From assembly GCA_027348115.1 (NCBI GenBank), contig DAIEQA010000080.1, positions 1-17,460 of the forward strand: DNA of 17,460 nucleotides. Reading direction: 5' to 3'. A program made the position numbers and the translations under genes. The notes under the pieces are model-generated. The model made no database searches. It was given only the letters and a program-made list of their open reading frames with translations, and had not been told where the DNA came from. Below are positions 6,898 to 14,512 of the stretch, one piece after another (the first letter of the stretch is position 1; each line of letters starts with the position of its first letter). The stretch comes from Fen-1258 sp027348115 (GTDB lineage: Bacteria > Bacteroidota > Ignavibacteria > Ignavibacteriales > Melioribacteraceae).

Positions 6898-9573
6898 CTA
6901 AGCGAAGCTCGACGCGTCAAAATTTACTGTATAAAATCCCGGTGAAAAATCTTTGTCGGCGAGCACTGCGATTTTCTGACCGATGATATTATATATATTG
7001 ATTGTATAACGTCCGTTTTTAGGAATACCAAACTTTATATTTGTCGACGGATTAAAAGGATTGGGATAATTTTGATGAAGAGAAAATTCTGTAGGTATTG
7101 TTTCGCTTAAAACATCCACAATAGTTATCGAGACTTCGTCAGTGTACTCAGAACTAACAATATTGTTAAATGCAAAAACCTTATAATAATATTGATTTCC
7201 GTCCATCACTTGTCCATCTGTATAAGATAGAGTATTAGCTGAAACATCTGTTAATTTTGTATACGATGCATTACCTGCTTTTTTTTCAATTGTGAATCCG
7301 GTTTCGCTTTGCGAATTATCTTTCCACTCCAACAATACCAAACCTGTAGAAGTTATTTTAGCCGAGAAATCGGTTGGTGCACTAAGCGGAGTAATATCAA
7401 AGGATTCATTTGAATAATCCGAATTACCTATAGAATTCGAGGCACAAATTCTATAGGTATGATGAGTCCCGTCGGTAAGATTGTTGTCTAAATATGTAGT
7501 TATGTTTTTATCTGTTGTGGTAAGGTCTATAAAATCTGACAGCCCAATTTTTCTTTCTAATTTAAATCCGGTTTCGTTATTCGAATTATCTTTCCATGAT
7601 AGATTCATTTGCGAATTGCTTAAAGCGGTTGCGGTTAATTCGCTCGGTTTAATCGGCAAAATATCGGATGTTGTTGCATTTACTTCGTTCGAGTAGGACG
7701 ACCTTCCAACGGAATTGTATGAATAAATACGGTAATAATATTCGGTATTGGATAAAAGTCCGTTATCTTGATATTTGGTAATGTTGGTGCTTACAGTATC
7801 ATAATTAGTCCATGATACGCTTGAACCGCTTTTCTTTTCAATTATAAATCCCAATTCGTTGGTTGAGTTATCGTTCCACGTCAAATTTATTTCAGAACTG
7901 CTAATTGACGATGCTGTTAAGCCGGTAGGTGCGTTCGGCGTTGTGTCTAAGGTTGTCGCGGTTGTTTCGTTAGAATATGCAGATTCTCCTCCCGAATTAT
8001 AAGCGGTAATACGATAATAATATTGCGTATTGGGAGATAGATATGTATCGTGAAATTCAACTACATTTGCGGCAAGAGTATCCCTGTCTGTCCAGGTTCC
8101 GGTTGAACCTGTTTTTCTTTCTAGAATAAAACCGAGTTCGTTGGAGGAATTGTCCGTCCATCCTAAGTTAATTTGCGAACTGCTGATTACAGCGGCCGCT
8201 AAATTTGTTGGTGCGATCGGTACCGTGTCAAAAGTCGCCGCACGTGTTTCGTTGGAGTACGCAGATTTTCCTACCGAATTATACGCGCATACGCGAAAAA
8301 CATATTCGGTATTGGGATTGAGACCGGTTTTAATATATTCAATAATGCCGTTAACAGATTCGGTATTGAAATATTTTTTTCCTCCTATACGGATTCTATC
8401 GGTTTGTACGGTATTAACCGTATCTGTATCATCAGGTGATCCTCCTGTTGAGGTTCGAAATATTTCGATTATAAAACCCGTTTCATTGTTCGAGTTATCT
8501 TGAAACGTTAATTTTATTTCACTGGAAGATTTTGCTTCAGAAGTAAGAGAACTCGGAGCGGCCGGTTTAGCCGCCTGCGGACGATTAGTATAAATTGTTC
8601 CGTGATCACCCGCTATCCACAAGTAGCCCTGTGTATCGCTTGAAATATCTCTCAAGGTGTAGGTCGTACCGAGATCTGTTTTTTCCCAAGTTCTGTCTTT
8701 GTTCTCATCTGTTAGTAGGGTTCCGTTATGACCCACTATTGTAATTACAGTAGCGGCAGTATCTTGATCATCGGGAACATTGATATCCAACAAATTTTCC
8801 TGTGTTCCGCTATTCTCTTCGTTCCACGAACTTCCCCCGTTTGTGGTGGACAAAATTTTTCCGCCGGCCCCACATGTGTATCCTTTAGTTAAGGAAGTAA
8901 AATATATTCCATATAAATTGGGGTTGGCCTCAGTCACGGCAATATAATCCCATACACCGCCGGAGTTTTTTGTGTTGTACATAATTCCTGTTGAACCCAC
9001 AATCCAGCCGATTGCATTGTTGTAAAAGTATGTTCCGTAAAAATGATCGTAATGATACGGCGTCGATTGAGGATACCAATTGTTGTCGCTGTAGTAATTT
9101 ACCAGTACCGTTGAGTTATCTCCTACAGCATAGGCATAGCTTTCATGTGTTGTTGAATTGTAACCGTAGAAAACCGAATTAAGATTGTTTGTTGTTCCCG
9201 AATTAACGGATTGCCAGGTATTGCCGAAGTCGGTTGTGGAAAGGATAGTTCCTTTATTGCCCACAATAGTTCCTTTTCCGGAAAATCCGTTCTGTGATTT
9301 TTGAAAACCGATGTCATTCAAATCTTCTTGTGTCGCTACTCCCGGCGGTTCATACCAGGTCTCGCCGCCGTCGGATGTATAATACAGTTTTCCATCTTTA
9401 CCAACTACAAAACCGCCATTTTCCGTCGGCCACTCAATCGCGTTAAAATCGATTTCGGTTCCGGTATTAATTTTTCTCCAGTTGCTTGTGCCTTGCGCAT
9501 AAATTCCGGAACAATAAATAAAAATAATTGGAAGGAAGAAAAGAATTTTTGGAGATATAATCCACCTTTTCAT
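6898..9573 (-). CDS. Secreted Ycf48/BNR-like and fibronectin type III protein with interrupted T9SS sorting domain
   Basis: The 891-residue protein begins with a signal peptide (1-27, ending YAQG). Residues about 28-332 are Ycf48/BNR-like beta-propeller repeats, with motifs such as TSDGGETW (66-73), STTDFGNTW (112-120) and STTNGGSSW (242-250). Five fibronectin type III domains follow at about 337-449, 452-543, 546-636, 639-728 and 730-818. Most carry the pattern W.DNS.NE.GF.IE; the first has a roughly 20-residue insertion. The last 61 residues (from 831) are a T9SS sorting domain starting SLHQNYPNPFNPSTNIKF, which would direct outer-membrane export and surface attachment. This domain stops early at TAG 6898-6900; with the remnant downstream the full protein would be 914 residues. 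The ribosome binding site AAGGAGG, 5 bases before the ATG, fixes the start. The role is probably adhesion or surface display; no enzyme domain is seen. Confidence 0.85.
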   Translation of the reverse strand: MKRWIISPKILFFLPIIFIYCSGIYAQGTSNWRKINTGTEIDFNAIEWPTENGGFVVGKDGKLYYTSDGGETWYEPPGVATQEDLNDIGFQKSQNGFSGKGTIVGNKGTILSTTDFGNTWQSVNSGTTNNLNSVFYGYNSTTHESYAYAVGDNSTVLVNYYSDNNWYPQSTPYHYDHFYGTYFYNNAIGWIVGSTGIMYNTKNSGGVWDYIAVTEANPNLYGIYFTSLTKGYTCGAGGKILSTTNGGSSWNEENSGTQENLLDINVPDDQDTAATVITIVGHNGTLLTDENKDRTWEKTDLGTTYTLRDISSDTQGYLWIAGDHGTIYTNRPQAAKPAAPSSLTSEAKSSSEIKLTFQDNSNNETGFIIEIFRTSTGGSPDDTDTVNTVQTDRIRIGGKKYFNTESVNGIIEYIKTGLNPNTEYVFRVCAYNSVGKSAYSNETRAATFDTVPIAPTNLAAAVISSSQINLGWTDNSSNELGFILERKTGSTGTWTDRDTLAANVVEFHDTYLSPNTQYYYRITAYNSGGESAYSNETTATTLDTTPNAPTGLTASSISSSEINLTWNDNSTNELGFIIEKKSGSSVSWTNYDTVSTNITKYQDNGLLSNTEYYYRIYSYNSVGRSSYSNEVNATTSDILPIKPSELTATALSNSQMNLSWKDNSNNETGFKLERKIGLSDFIDLTTTDKNITTYLDNNLTDGTHHTYRICASNSIGNSDYSNESFDITPLSAPTDFSAKITSTGLVLLEWKDNSQSETGFTIEKKAGNASYTKLTDVSANTLSYTDGQVMDGNQYYYKVFAFNNIVSSEYTDEVSITIVDVLSETIPTEFSLHQNYPNPFNPSTNIKFGIPKNGRYTINIYNIIGQKIAVLADKDFSPGFYTVNFDASSFA

Positions 9574-9578
9574 TCTAG

Positions 9579-9585
9579 CCTCCTT
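9579..9585 (-). promoter_or_regulatory. Strong ribosome binding site
   Basis: On the minus strand the sequence AAGGAGG lies 5 bases before the ATG at 9573. It is the closest match to a consensus Shine-Dalgarno site in the window and settles the start of the fibronectin-domain gene. The rest of the gap 9586-9798 is AT-rich and shows no promoter that I can defend. Confidence 0.75.
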
Positions 9586-9798
9586 ATGTTTTTCGAAGGG
9601 TTGTTAAAACTATTTTTCAGAATCGCTTTTATTTAACCGTAATAAGAGGTTCACTTTAAGCAGGAAGGGCAACTATTCAGGAAACAGGAAAGAAAAATTA
9701 TTTATTAAAAAAAGAATTTGCGTGTGGCTGATCGAAACATAAAAAACAGGAGGTTTGAAGGCAATAGAAATTTTCTAAATAAAAACGGATCAAGGAAA

Positions 9799-9826
9799 TA
9801 AAAAACCCGGCAGGTGGAGTGCCGGG
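9799..9826 (-). terminator. Rho-independent terminator of the DUF5916 gene
   Basis: Read on the minus strand, a 7-base GC-rich stem CCCGGCA / TGCCGGG (9826-9820 and 9812-9806) with a 7-base loop is followed directly by six T residues (9805-9800) and then more T. It begins 41 bases after the stop of the DUF5916 gene. This is a textbook intrinsic terminator and separates that gene from the fibronectin-domain gene downstream. Confidence 0.88.
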
Positions 9827-9866
9827 CATTCTCAGTAAAGTAATTAATTGAGGAGCCGTTCATTAA

Positions 9867-12521
9867 TTACATGTGTAGCCAATAAGAAAATTTAACCAAG
9901 AAAACATTATCGCCTTGCGTATTCCATAAATTCTTAAAATCCCTTGCGAAGCTGAAACTACCCGGATTATCGTAGTTCGCCTGGTTATGCGTCCAAACGA
10001 AATAGAATATTGAGCCGGGCACAACTTCCCATCTTAACACTGCGGTTCCTCGTAAAGATTTATAATTAAAATTCGGATTTGAAAATGTAAATGCTTGAGC
10101 CGGCCCGCTTCCGTCCGGGTCTACCGTATATTCTGAATTTTCCGCGCTGTAACTAACCGTCGAACCGTTTTGGCCGTAGTAGTTGAAATCTCGCGTGCTG
10201 GACTTTGCCAATTCTTTGAAGTTGGAATATTCTCCAACGGCAATAAACGGCTGCATGAATAACTGCAGACTTAACGTTGGCGTAAAGGTCCAGTTCAATC
10301 TTATGTTGGTGCTGAGGGTGTGCTGTCTAATTTCTCCGAAGACATAACGGTTTTTGTAAGTCTTCACGGCAGTCGGATCGCCGAAGTTTCCGACCCACTG
10401 GCTCTTATCGTCGTTCAGTGTATAGTCCGGTCCAAAGCTAAGAGTAATTTGATCGTTCGGCTTCCATGTTATTCCAATCATAGCCCATTTGTAGTCTCCG
10501 CCGGCGGCATCTCTTGAGAAATCAACTTCTGCATTGAGATATATTTTCTTTCTGCTGTCTGTATTTCCGTAAATCCATAAATAATAACCCGACGGATTAA
10601 GCATAAGCGGGCCGCCGCGCGTTGCCGTGTTGCTGTATGTTTCGAACGAGTAATTTCCGCCCATAGCCATGTAATAATAATTTTGAAACGTTCCGCCCAG
10701 GCGATACCAAACAAAATTGCTGATGGAATTTCCGTCGAAGTCCAGCGACCTTGAATAAGCCAGGTATACATCCTTAGATCTGAATGTGCTGTCGGGATCG
10801 AACCATCTGTAACCAACAACAGTATGTGCGTTAATTCTGTTTGCCATCCACTGGAAACCGAGATCGTTCTGCTCGAAACCGGGAGACACCAATCCGACGG
10901 CGGAATTAATATAGAAATTTCCCTTTTGCTTGTTGAGCATTAGTCTTCCGTAATAGCCGGAAAGAGAAGTACGGCTGGAGTCGAACGAGAAAAATTTTGA
11001 ATCCGGTCTTTGGTAATATCGATACGGTTGTTCCTGTAAAGTCCATAAATATTCTTTTGTTCCGGCAACATAAGTACCGGCAACGGCGCCTGTAAGAACA
11101 TATTCCTGATCTTTGTCTAAGAATGTCCATCCATCCAAACCAAAAGTGTAAGCGTTGCGCGAAAGATTATTCTGCAGCGAATTTTGATTGAATACTCTGT
11201 TTACGCTTGTGAACATGAATCCAAGAGCTTGATTACCTCCGTTGAATTCTTTGCGGGAGCGTAAAACATTGTAGTAAGTTAACGGTTCAACCTCTTCATT
11301 TGTTTTAATGCCGTCGTTCCAAAGTGTTGCGTAAGTTCTTTCCGTAACCGCGCTGATGGCGCCGATCATTGTCGATTCGTTTAGCTTGCCGGTAAGTTTA
11401 GCTGCGCCAAGAATTCTTGTCTCGTTGGGATATTGAACATATTGAGCGTCCGATGTTCCGCCGCGGGGGGGTCGGCCAATTCTTCTCGAATAAAATATTT
11501 CCGGCCAGCCGAAGTTAAATCCCCAGTTGTTGTTGGCTCCGCCGATTGCAAAATAAAAATTATCCATTCCTTCAATAAAGAACGGTCTCTTTTCGTTGAA
11601 GTAGGATTCGAACGCGGAAAGATTTATTACAGCCGGATCCACTTCAACCTGACCGAAATCCGGATTAATTGTTGCGTCGATATTTAAATTGCTGCCGAGA
11701 CCAATTTTTAAATCCGCGCCGATTGAAGTTTTATATTGATCCGATTTGTAAAACGGATCGGCTTGATCATGCACAAGATAATTTGCTTTTTGAACCACAT
11801 ACGGCGCCACTTCAAATCTCTGTTTAGATTTAATACCGTTGAGCCCGTCAAGCTCCGCAAATTTAGAAACGAAACCGCTTTCCTTTTTAGGAACCATCAC
11901 AAAGTAAGAGCGCTCGTTGTTTCTTTTAATTTGTCTTTGAAAATTAACTCCCCACTTCATCTGATCGGACTCGTTAAACCTAAGCTGGGAAAAAGGAATT
12001 TTCATTTCCAAAGTCCAGCCGTCTTTTTCAACATTTGTTTTTGCGGACCAAATTCCGTCCCATGTATTATCATCCCAGCTGTCGTTAAAGAGAATTCCGT
12101 CAACTACCGAACCGCCGGCGTTAACAGCGAAAAAGTAACCGCTTTTTTTATCGTTGTACGGGTCAACATAAAACGCGAACCAGTCGGAATCAACGTAATT
12201 ATCCCTGCGGGTTAAACTTGCGTCGATCAAATTTGGTTTGGAATCATAAAGTTTAGCGGCTACGTAAATATTTTCATCGTCGTAAGCAACCCAAACATCG
12301 GTTTCTTCGGTAGCAGGCTGCCCTTCGTTTGGATCTCTCTGTGTAAAATCTTTGACCGGGGTCGCATTTAACCAGATAGATTCCGTAAGCTTACCGTCAA
12401 TATTAATGTTTAAGTCCTTTATTTTGTGTGCCAGTACAACTTTTTGCGTACTCGGTGTATTGCCGGCAAACAGACTCGTCTGCAAAATCAGTAGCATTAG
12501 ATAGGAAAAAATCCTTTTCAT
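9867..12521 (-). CDS. DUF5916 outer-membrane protein with CBM9-like N-terminal domain
   Basis: This is an 884-residue exported protein. A signal peptide covers about 1-19 (KRIFSYLMLLILQTSLFAGN). Residues about 36-232 form a CBM9-like beta-sandwich: the opening NINIDGKLTESIW, the VWVAYDDENIYVAAKLYD strand pair and the DGWTLEMKIPFSQLRF segment are typical. From about 235 to the end is a long run of alternating, aromatic-rich strands, as expected for the DUF5916 beta-barrel-like region, ending in FSYWLHM. Such proteins are common in Bacteroidota and related phyla and are thought to sit in the outer membrane; their substrate is not established and binding of a glycan is only an inference from the CBM9-like domain. 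An upstream ATG at 12531-12533 would add four residues, but the ribosome binding site AGAGG favours the ATG at 12519-12521. The gene appears monocistronic. Confidence 0.87.
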   Translation of the reverse strand: MKRIFSYLMLLILQTSLFAGNTPSTQKVVLAHKIKDLNINIDGKLTESIWLNATPVKDFTQRDPNEGQPATEETDVWVAYDDENIYVAAKLYDSKPNLIDASLTRRDNYVDSDWFAFYVDPYNDKKSGYFFAVNAGGSVVDGILFNDSWDDNTWDGIWSAKTNVEKDGWTLEMKIPFSQLRFNESDQMKWGVNFQRQIKRNNERSYFVMVPKKESGFVSKFAELDGLNGIKSKQRFEVAPYVVQKANYLVHDQADPFYKSDQYKTSIGADLKIGLGSNLNIDATINPDFGQVEVDPAVINLSAFESYFNEKRPFFIEGMDNFYFAIGGANNNWGFNFGWPEIFYSRRIGRPPRGGTSDAQYVQYPNETRILGAAKLTGKLNESTMIGAISAVTERTYATLWNDGIKTNEEVEPLTYYNVLRSRKEFNGGNQALGFMFTSVNRVFNQNSLQNNLSRNAYTFGLDGWTFLDKDQEYVLTGAVAGTYVAGTKEYLWTLQEQPYRYYQRPDSKFFSFDSSRTSLSGYYGRLMLNKQKGNFYINSAVGLVSPGFEQNDLGFQWMANRINAHTVVGYRWFDPDSTFRSKDVYLAYSRSLDFDGNSISNFVWYRLGGTFQNYYYMAMGGNYSFETYSNTATRGGPLMLNPSGYYLWIYGNTDSRKKIYLNAEVDFSRDAAGGDYKWAMIGITWKPNDQITLSFGPDYTLNDDKSQWVGNFGDPTAVKTYKNRYVFGEIRQHTLSTNIRLNWTFTPTLSLQLFMQPFIAVGEYSNFKELAKSSTRDFNYYGQNGSTVSYSAENSEYTVDPDGSGPAQAFTFSNPNFNYKSLRGTAVLRWEVVPGSIFYFVWTHNQANYDNPGSFSFARDFKNLWNTQGDNVFLVKFSYWLHM

Positions 12522-12524
12522 GTG

Positions 12525-12530
12525 TCCTCT
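12525..12530 (-). promoter_or_regulatory. Ribosome binding site that selects the second ATG
   Basis: On the minus strand AGAGGA lies 3 bases before the ATG at 12521 and overlaps the codons that follow the alternative ATG at 12533. No comparable purine-rich site precedes 12533, so the shorter start is preferred. Confidence 0.55.
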
Positions 12531-12641
12531 CATATCAATTTAGTTATTAGATGCCTCGTGCGAACATGAATTTAGACTCACAAGCCTGAAGGAATGTTGT
12601 CCGGCAGAAGTAAAAAGTTGTAATAATTTGTAACGAAGGTA

Positions 12642-12663
12642 TCCGGCGCAGTTCAGTGCCGGA
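12642..12663. repeat. Hairpin in the gap upstream of the DUF5916 gene
   Basis: TCCGGC (12642-12647) and GCCGGA (12658-12663) form a 6-base stem with a 10-base loop, which can be lengthened with a bulge. No T-tract follows on either strand. It lies 121 bases upstream of the DUF5916 start and could be a leader structure or part of the terminator zone of the sigma operon. Function unknown. Confidence 0.35.
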
Positions 12664-12712
12664 ATCAATAGTATGAACCTCGGGGTAAGTTCCGAATCCT
12701 GTTCCGCCGCAA

Positions 12713-12728
12713 CCTGCCAACCGGCAGG
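12713..12728. repeat. CCTGCC/GGCAGG palindrome
   Basis: CCTGCC (12713-12718) and GGCAGG (12723-12728) form a perfect 6-base stem with a 4-base loop, followed by further CAGG/GGCGCGCAGG words to 12740. It stands out as a GC-rich patch in an AT-rich gap, 22 bases from the end of the DUF4252 gene. Palindromes built from CCTGCC occur between genes in many bacteria, so a dispersed repeat is plausible; a weak terminator for the sigma operon is the alternative, although no T-tract follows. Confidence 0.45.
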
Positions 12729-12761
12729 CAGGCGCGCAGGCGAATTAAACTAAGCGGGGAG

Positions 12762-13328
12762 CTATTCTTTTTCTTTATGTTTTTCTTTCATCTTATCCAC
12801 GTTTGGAAAATGAAATTGCTGCGATAATTTTCCAATGGTTGCCAGGTCTATCTTGCCAACTATATTAACGAGCGTAACTTTTCCGTTTTTATCTACCGCG
12901 GTAATTACAAGCCCATCAAAGCTGTTGTTGCTTCCGCTTTTGACGTACACGTTAGCCAAGCTCTCGCCGTGTTTTGTTTTAACTATTCTGTTCCACTTTT
13001 TCGACTGAAGGTCATTGTCAACCGAAGCCAAAACATCGTAGAGCTTTTCAATGTTTTTTTGATCAACCATAAACTCGTTTACCTTTACAAGCTTTAATCC
13101 TTCAATTGCATTTCCGAATCCTTCCTGTTTGGCATCGCCCATTTGAGCAACCATTTTAAGAAGAGGTTCTTCAAGGTAAACTTCCGTTACGGTATCTCCG
13201 CTCTTAAGCGAGAGAATATTTCCAAAGTCAAAGTAACCGGGCTCTTTGGAATAATCACCTTGCTGCTGCGCCGTTGCCGTAACAGAGAAAGCAAAAAGCA
13301 GCATCACAATTGAAATTATGTTTTTCAT
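12762..13328 (-). CDS. Exported DUF4252 protein
   Basis: This 188-residue protein has a cleavable signal peptide (about 1-20, ending TATAQ) and no lipobox cysteine. The mature part matches the pattern of DUF4252: an N-terminal segment on residual motion (MAQMGDAKQEG), then KLVKVNEFM, and near the C-terminus the typical strand pair FDGLVITAVDKNGKVTLVNI followed by GKIDLATIGKL. In Bacteroidota and relatives these proteins are usually encoded right after an ECF sigma factor and its membrane partner, as here. Its ATG overlaps the stop of the preceding gene (ATGA), so it is translationally coupled. The C-terminal tail is lysine- and glutamate-rich. The biochemical role is not known; it may be the envelope-side sensor or an effector of the sigma system. 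The family is assigned with good confidence, the role is not. Confidence 0.82.
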   Translation of the reverse strand: MKNIISIVMLLFAFSVTATAQQQGDYSKEPGYFDFGNILSLKSGDTVTEVYLEEPLLKMVAQMGDAKQEGFGNAIEGLKLVKVNEFMVDQKNIEKLYDVLASVDNDLQSKKWNRIVKTKHGESLANVYVKSGSNNSFDGLVITAVDKNGKVTLVNIVGKIDLATIGKLSQQFHFPNVDKMKEKHKEKE

Positions 13329-13882
13329 TTTATTTCTCCTTTGTTAATTAAATTATTTACAATTCCTATACTCTCACCGAAGGGCTTGGCCACCTTAGAT
13401 TCAAGCACCTCGTTTTTAAGTGTCGAACTCGTCTCGTTCAAAATTTTACCGACTATTGCCAACGCCTGCTTTGCCTGTTTCTCGGCTATTTGTACTTCGG
13501 CTTTGCTGTAGGTGTGGCGGTACTCTAATTGCTTGTTGTTGAAAATTCCAAAAGTAATTGCGGCTATTAATACAACCGATACCGCTGCCGAAACAAGCGG
13601 CCTGGAAAAAATCATCGAATAGAAGTCTGTACCGAAAGACTTATGACTGTTTGACCCTGCAGGAAGATTATGAATCAGTTTTTCCGGGCAGACATTCTCT
13701 TTAATCTTATGGACTTCCGACGCCACGGTTTTGTATTCTTCAAGAAGCTTTCTAACCTCTTCGTACTTTTTGGAAAGCCTGCGCACGGCAAATTTATCTT
13801 TCAAACTTGCGTCGCCGTAAGCCGTAGAAATAATTTTGTTGAGCAGTTCGTCGCTCATTTTAAATGATTTCTTGGCGTTCAT
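13325..13882 (-). CDS. Single-span membrane protein, probable anti-sigma factor
   Basis: This is a 185-residue protein with a cytoplasmic helical, charged N-terminal part (about 1-90), one transmembrane helix (about 96-113, VSAAVSVVLIAAITFGIF) and a helical extracytoplasmic part rich in Ala, Lys and Glu (about 120-185). No zinc-binding HxxxCxxC anti-sigma motif is present; the only cysteine is Cys65. The assignment as anti-sigma factor rests on topology and on its place between an ECF sigma factor and a DUF4252 protein. The gene overlaps the end of the sigma gene by 23 bases if the ATG at 13882 is used. An in-frame ATG at 13858 (Met9, MSDELLNKI) sits just after the sigma stop and is a reasonable alternative; neither start has a clear ribosome binding site. 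The stop overlaps the next ATG. Confidence 0.7.
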   Translation of the reverse strand: MNAKKSFKMSDELLNKIISTAYGDASLKDKFAVRRLSKKYEEVRKLLEEYKTVASEVHKIKENVCPEKLIHNLPAGSNSHKSFGTDFYSMIFSRPLVSAAVSVVLIAAITFGIFNNKQLEYRHTYSKAEVQIAEKQAKQALAIVGKILNETSSTLKNEVLESKVAKPFGESIGIVNNLINKGEIK

Positions 13883-14393
13883 AATATTTCAATTCCTCTT
13901 GTAATTTTTTTCTTGCTCTAAAAAGATAAACCTTTACCGTATTAATAGGCATATCCAAGGATTGGCCTATCTCCCTGTATTTCATTTCTTCTATTTCGTA
14001 AAGAACAAAAACGCTTCTTAAATTTTCCGGCAGCCGTCCAATTGCTTCTTTTAGCTTTGAGTTCATTATGTTCAGGTGCGCCACGATGTAGGGATTATGC
14101 TCGGCTCTATCCGTGGAAAAAGTTTCTTCGAAGTATTCGTCTATTTCACCCTCGCGTTTAAGAATCGAAGCACGCCGGCGCAGATAATCGATGCATAAGT
14201 TGTTGGTTGTTTTCATTATCCATGTCTTTGCCGCCAGCACATTAAACTTTCCGATATTTTTCCAAATTTTAATCATAACTTCCTGGGTAACGTCGTCCGC
14301 GTCCATTCTGTTCTTCAGCATGTAGAGAGAATAAGTGTAAATCTTATTTTTATACTGCTGAATAAGAAAACGATATTTTGGCTGCTCAAGCAT
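13860..14393 (-). CDS. ECF-family RNA polymerase sigma factor (sigma-70 regions 2 and 4)
   Basis: This 177-residue protein has the standard two-domain ECF layout. Region 2 lies at about 8-75, with DADDVTQEVMIKIWKNIGKF (31-50) for core binding and -10 melting and WIMKTTNNLCIDYLRRR (58-74) for -10 recognition. A variable linker runs from about 76 to 110. Region 4 lies at about 113-168, with LPENLRSVFVLYEIEEMKYR (121-140) and the helix-turn-helix EIGQSLDMPINTVKVYLFRA (141-160) for -35 contact. It is the first gene of a three-gene cassette with a membrane protein and DUF4252 protein. An ECF-type promoter sits immediately upstream, so the factor probably activates its own operon. The signal is unknown. 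Confidence 0.95.
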   Translation of the reverse strand: MLEQPKYRFLIQQYKNKIYTYSLYMLKNRMDADDVTQEVMIKIWKNIGKFNVLAAKTWIMKTTNNLCIDYLRRRASILKREGEIDEYFEETFSTDRAEHNPYIVAHLNIMNSKLKEAIGRLPENLRSVFVLYEIEEMKYREIGQSLDMPINTVKVYLFRARKKLQEELKYYERQEII

Positions 14394-14411
14394 TTTATTT
14401 TACAGTATTAG

Positions 14412-14438
14412 AGACGAATTGAATTCCATTAATGTTAC
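14412..14438 (-). promoter_or_regulatory. Candidate ECF-type autoregulatory promoter
   Basis: On the minus strand GTAAC (14438-14434) is followed after 17 bases by CGTCT (14416-14412). An AAC-bearing -35 box and a CGTC-type -10 box with 16-17 bases between them are typical of many ECF promoters. Transcription would start near 14405, only about a dozen bases before the sigma ATG, giving a very short leader without a Shine-Dalgarno site. The match was found by eye in a 119-base gap, so chance is not excluded. Confidence 0.5.
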
Positions 14439-14512
14439 AAATCGTTTTTATTCCGATTGCATTCCTAAAGATTAAAAAGTAATTTAGCTCAAAAGCAGAA
14501 AGGAATCATGTT

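Noticed and set aside
6898..6900. Pyrrolysine or genetic-code change as explanation of the TAG
   Set aside because: The lineage inferred here uses the standard bacterial code, and the TAG stands at a usual Ser position, so a point mutation or base error is simpler. No supporting tRNA or synthetase is in the window.
9586..9798. Search for a Bacteroidetes-type promoter (TAnnTTTG with an upstream TTG box) before the fibronectin-domain gene
   Set aside because: No convincing match to the boxes at the right spacing was found in this AT-rich stretch.
11736..12215. Long open frame on the + strand opposite the DUF5916 gene
   Set aside because: It is an antisense shadow: the minus-strand frame carries clear domain motifs, a signal peptide and a terminator, while the + frame has no ribosome binding site or recognisable motif.
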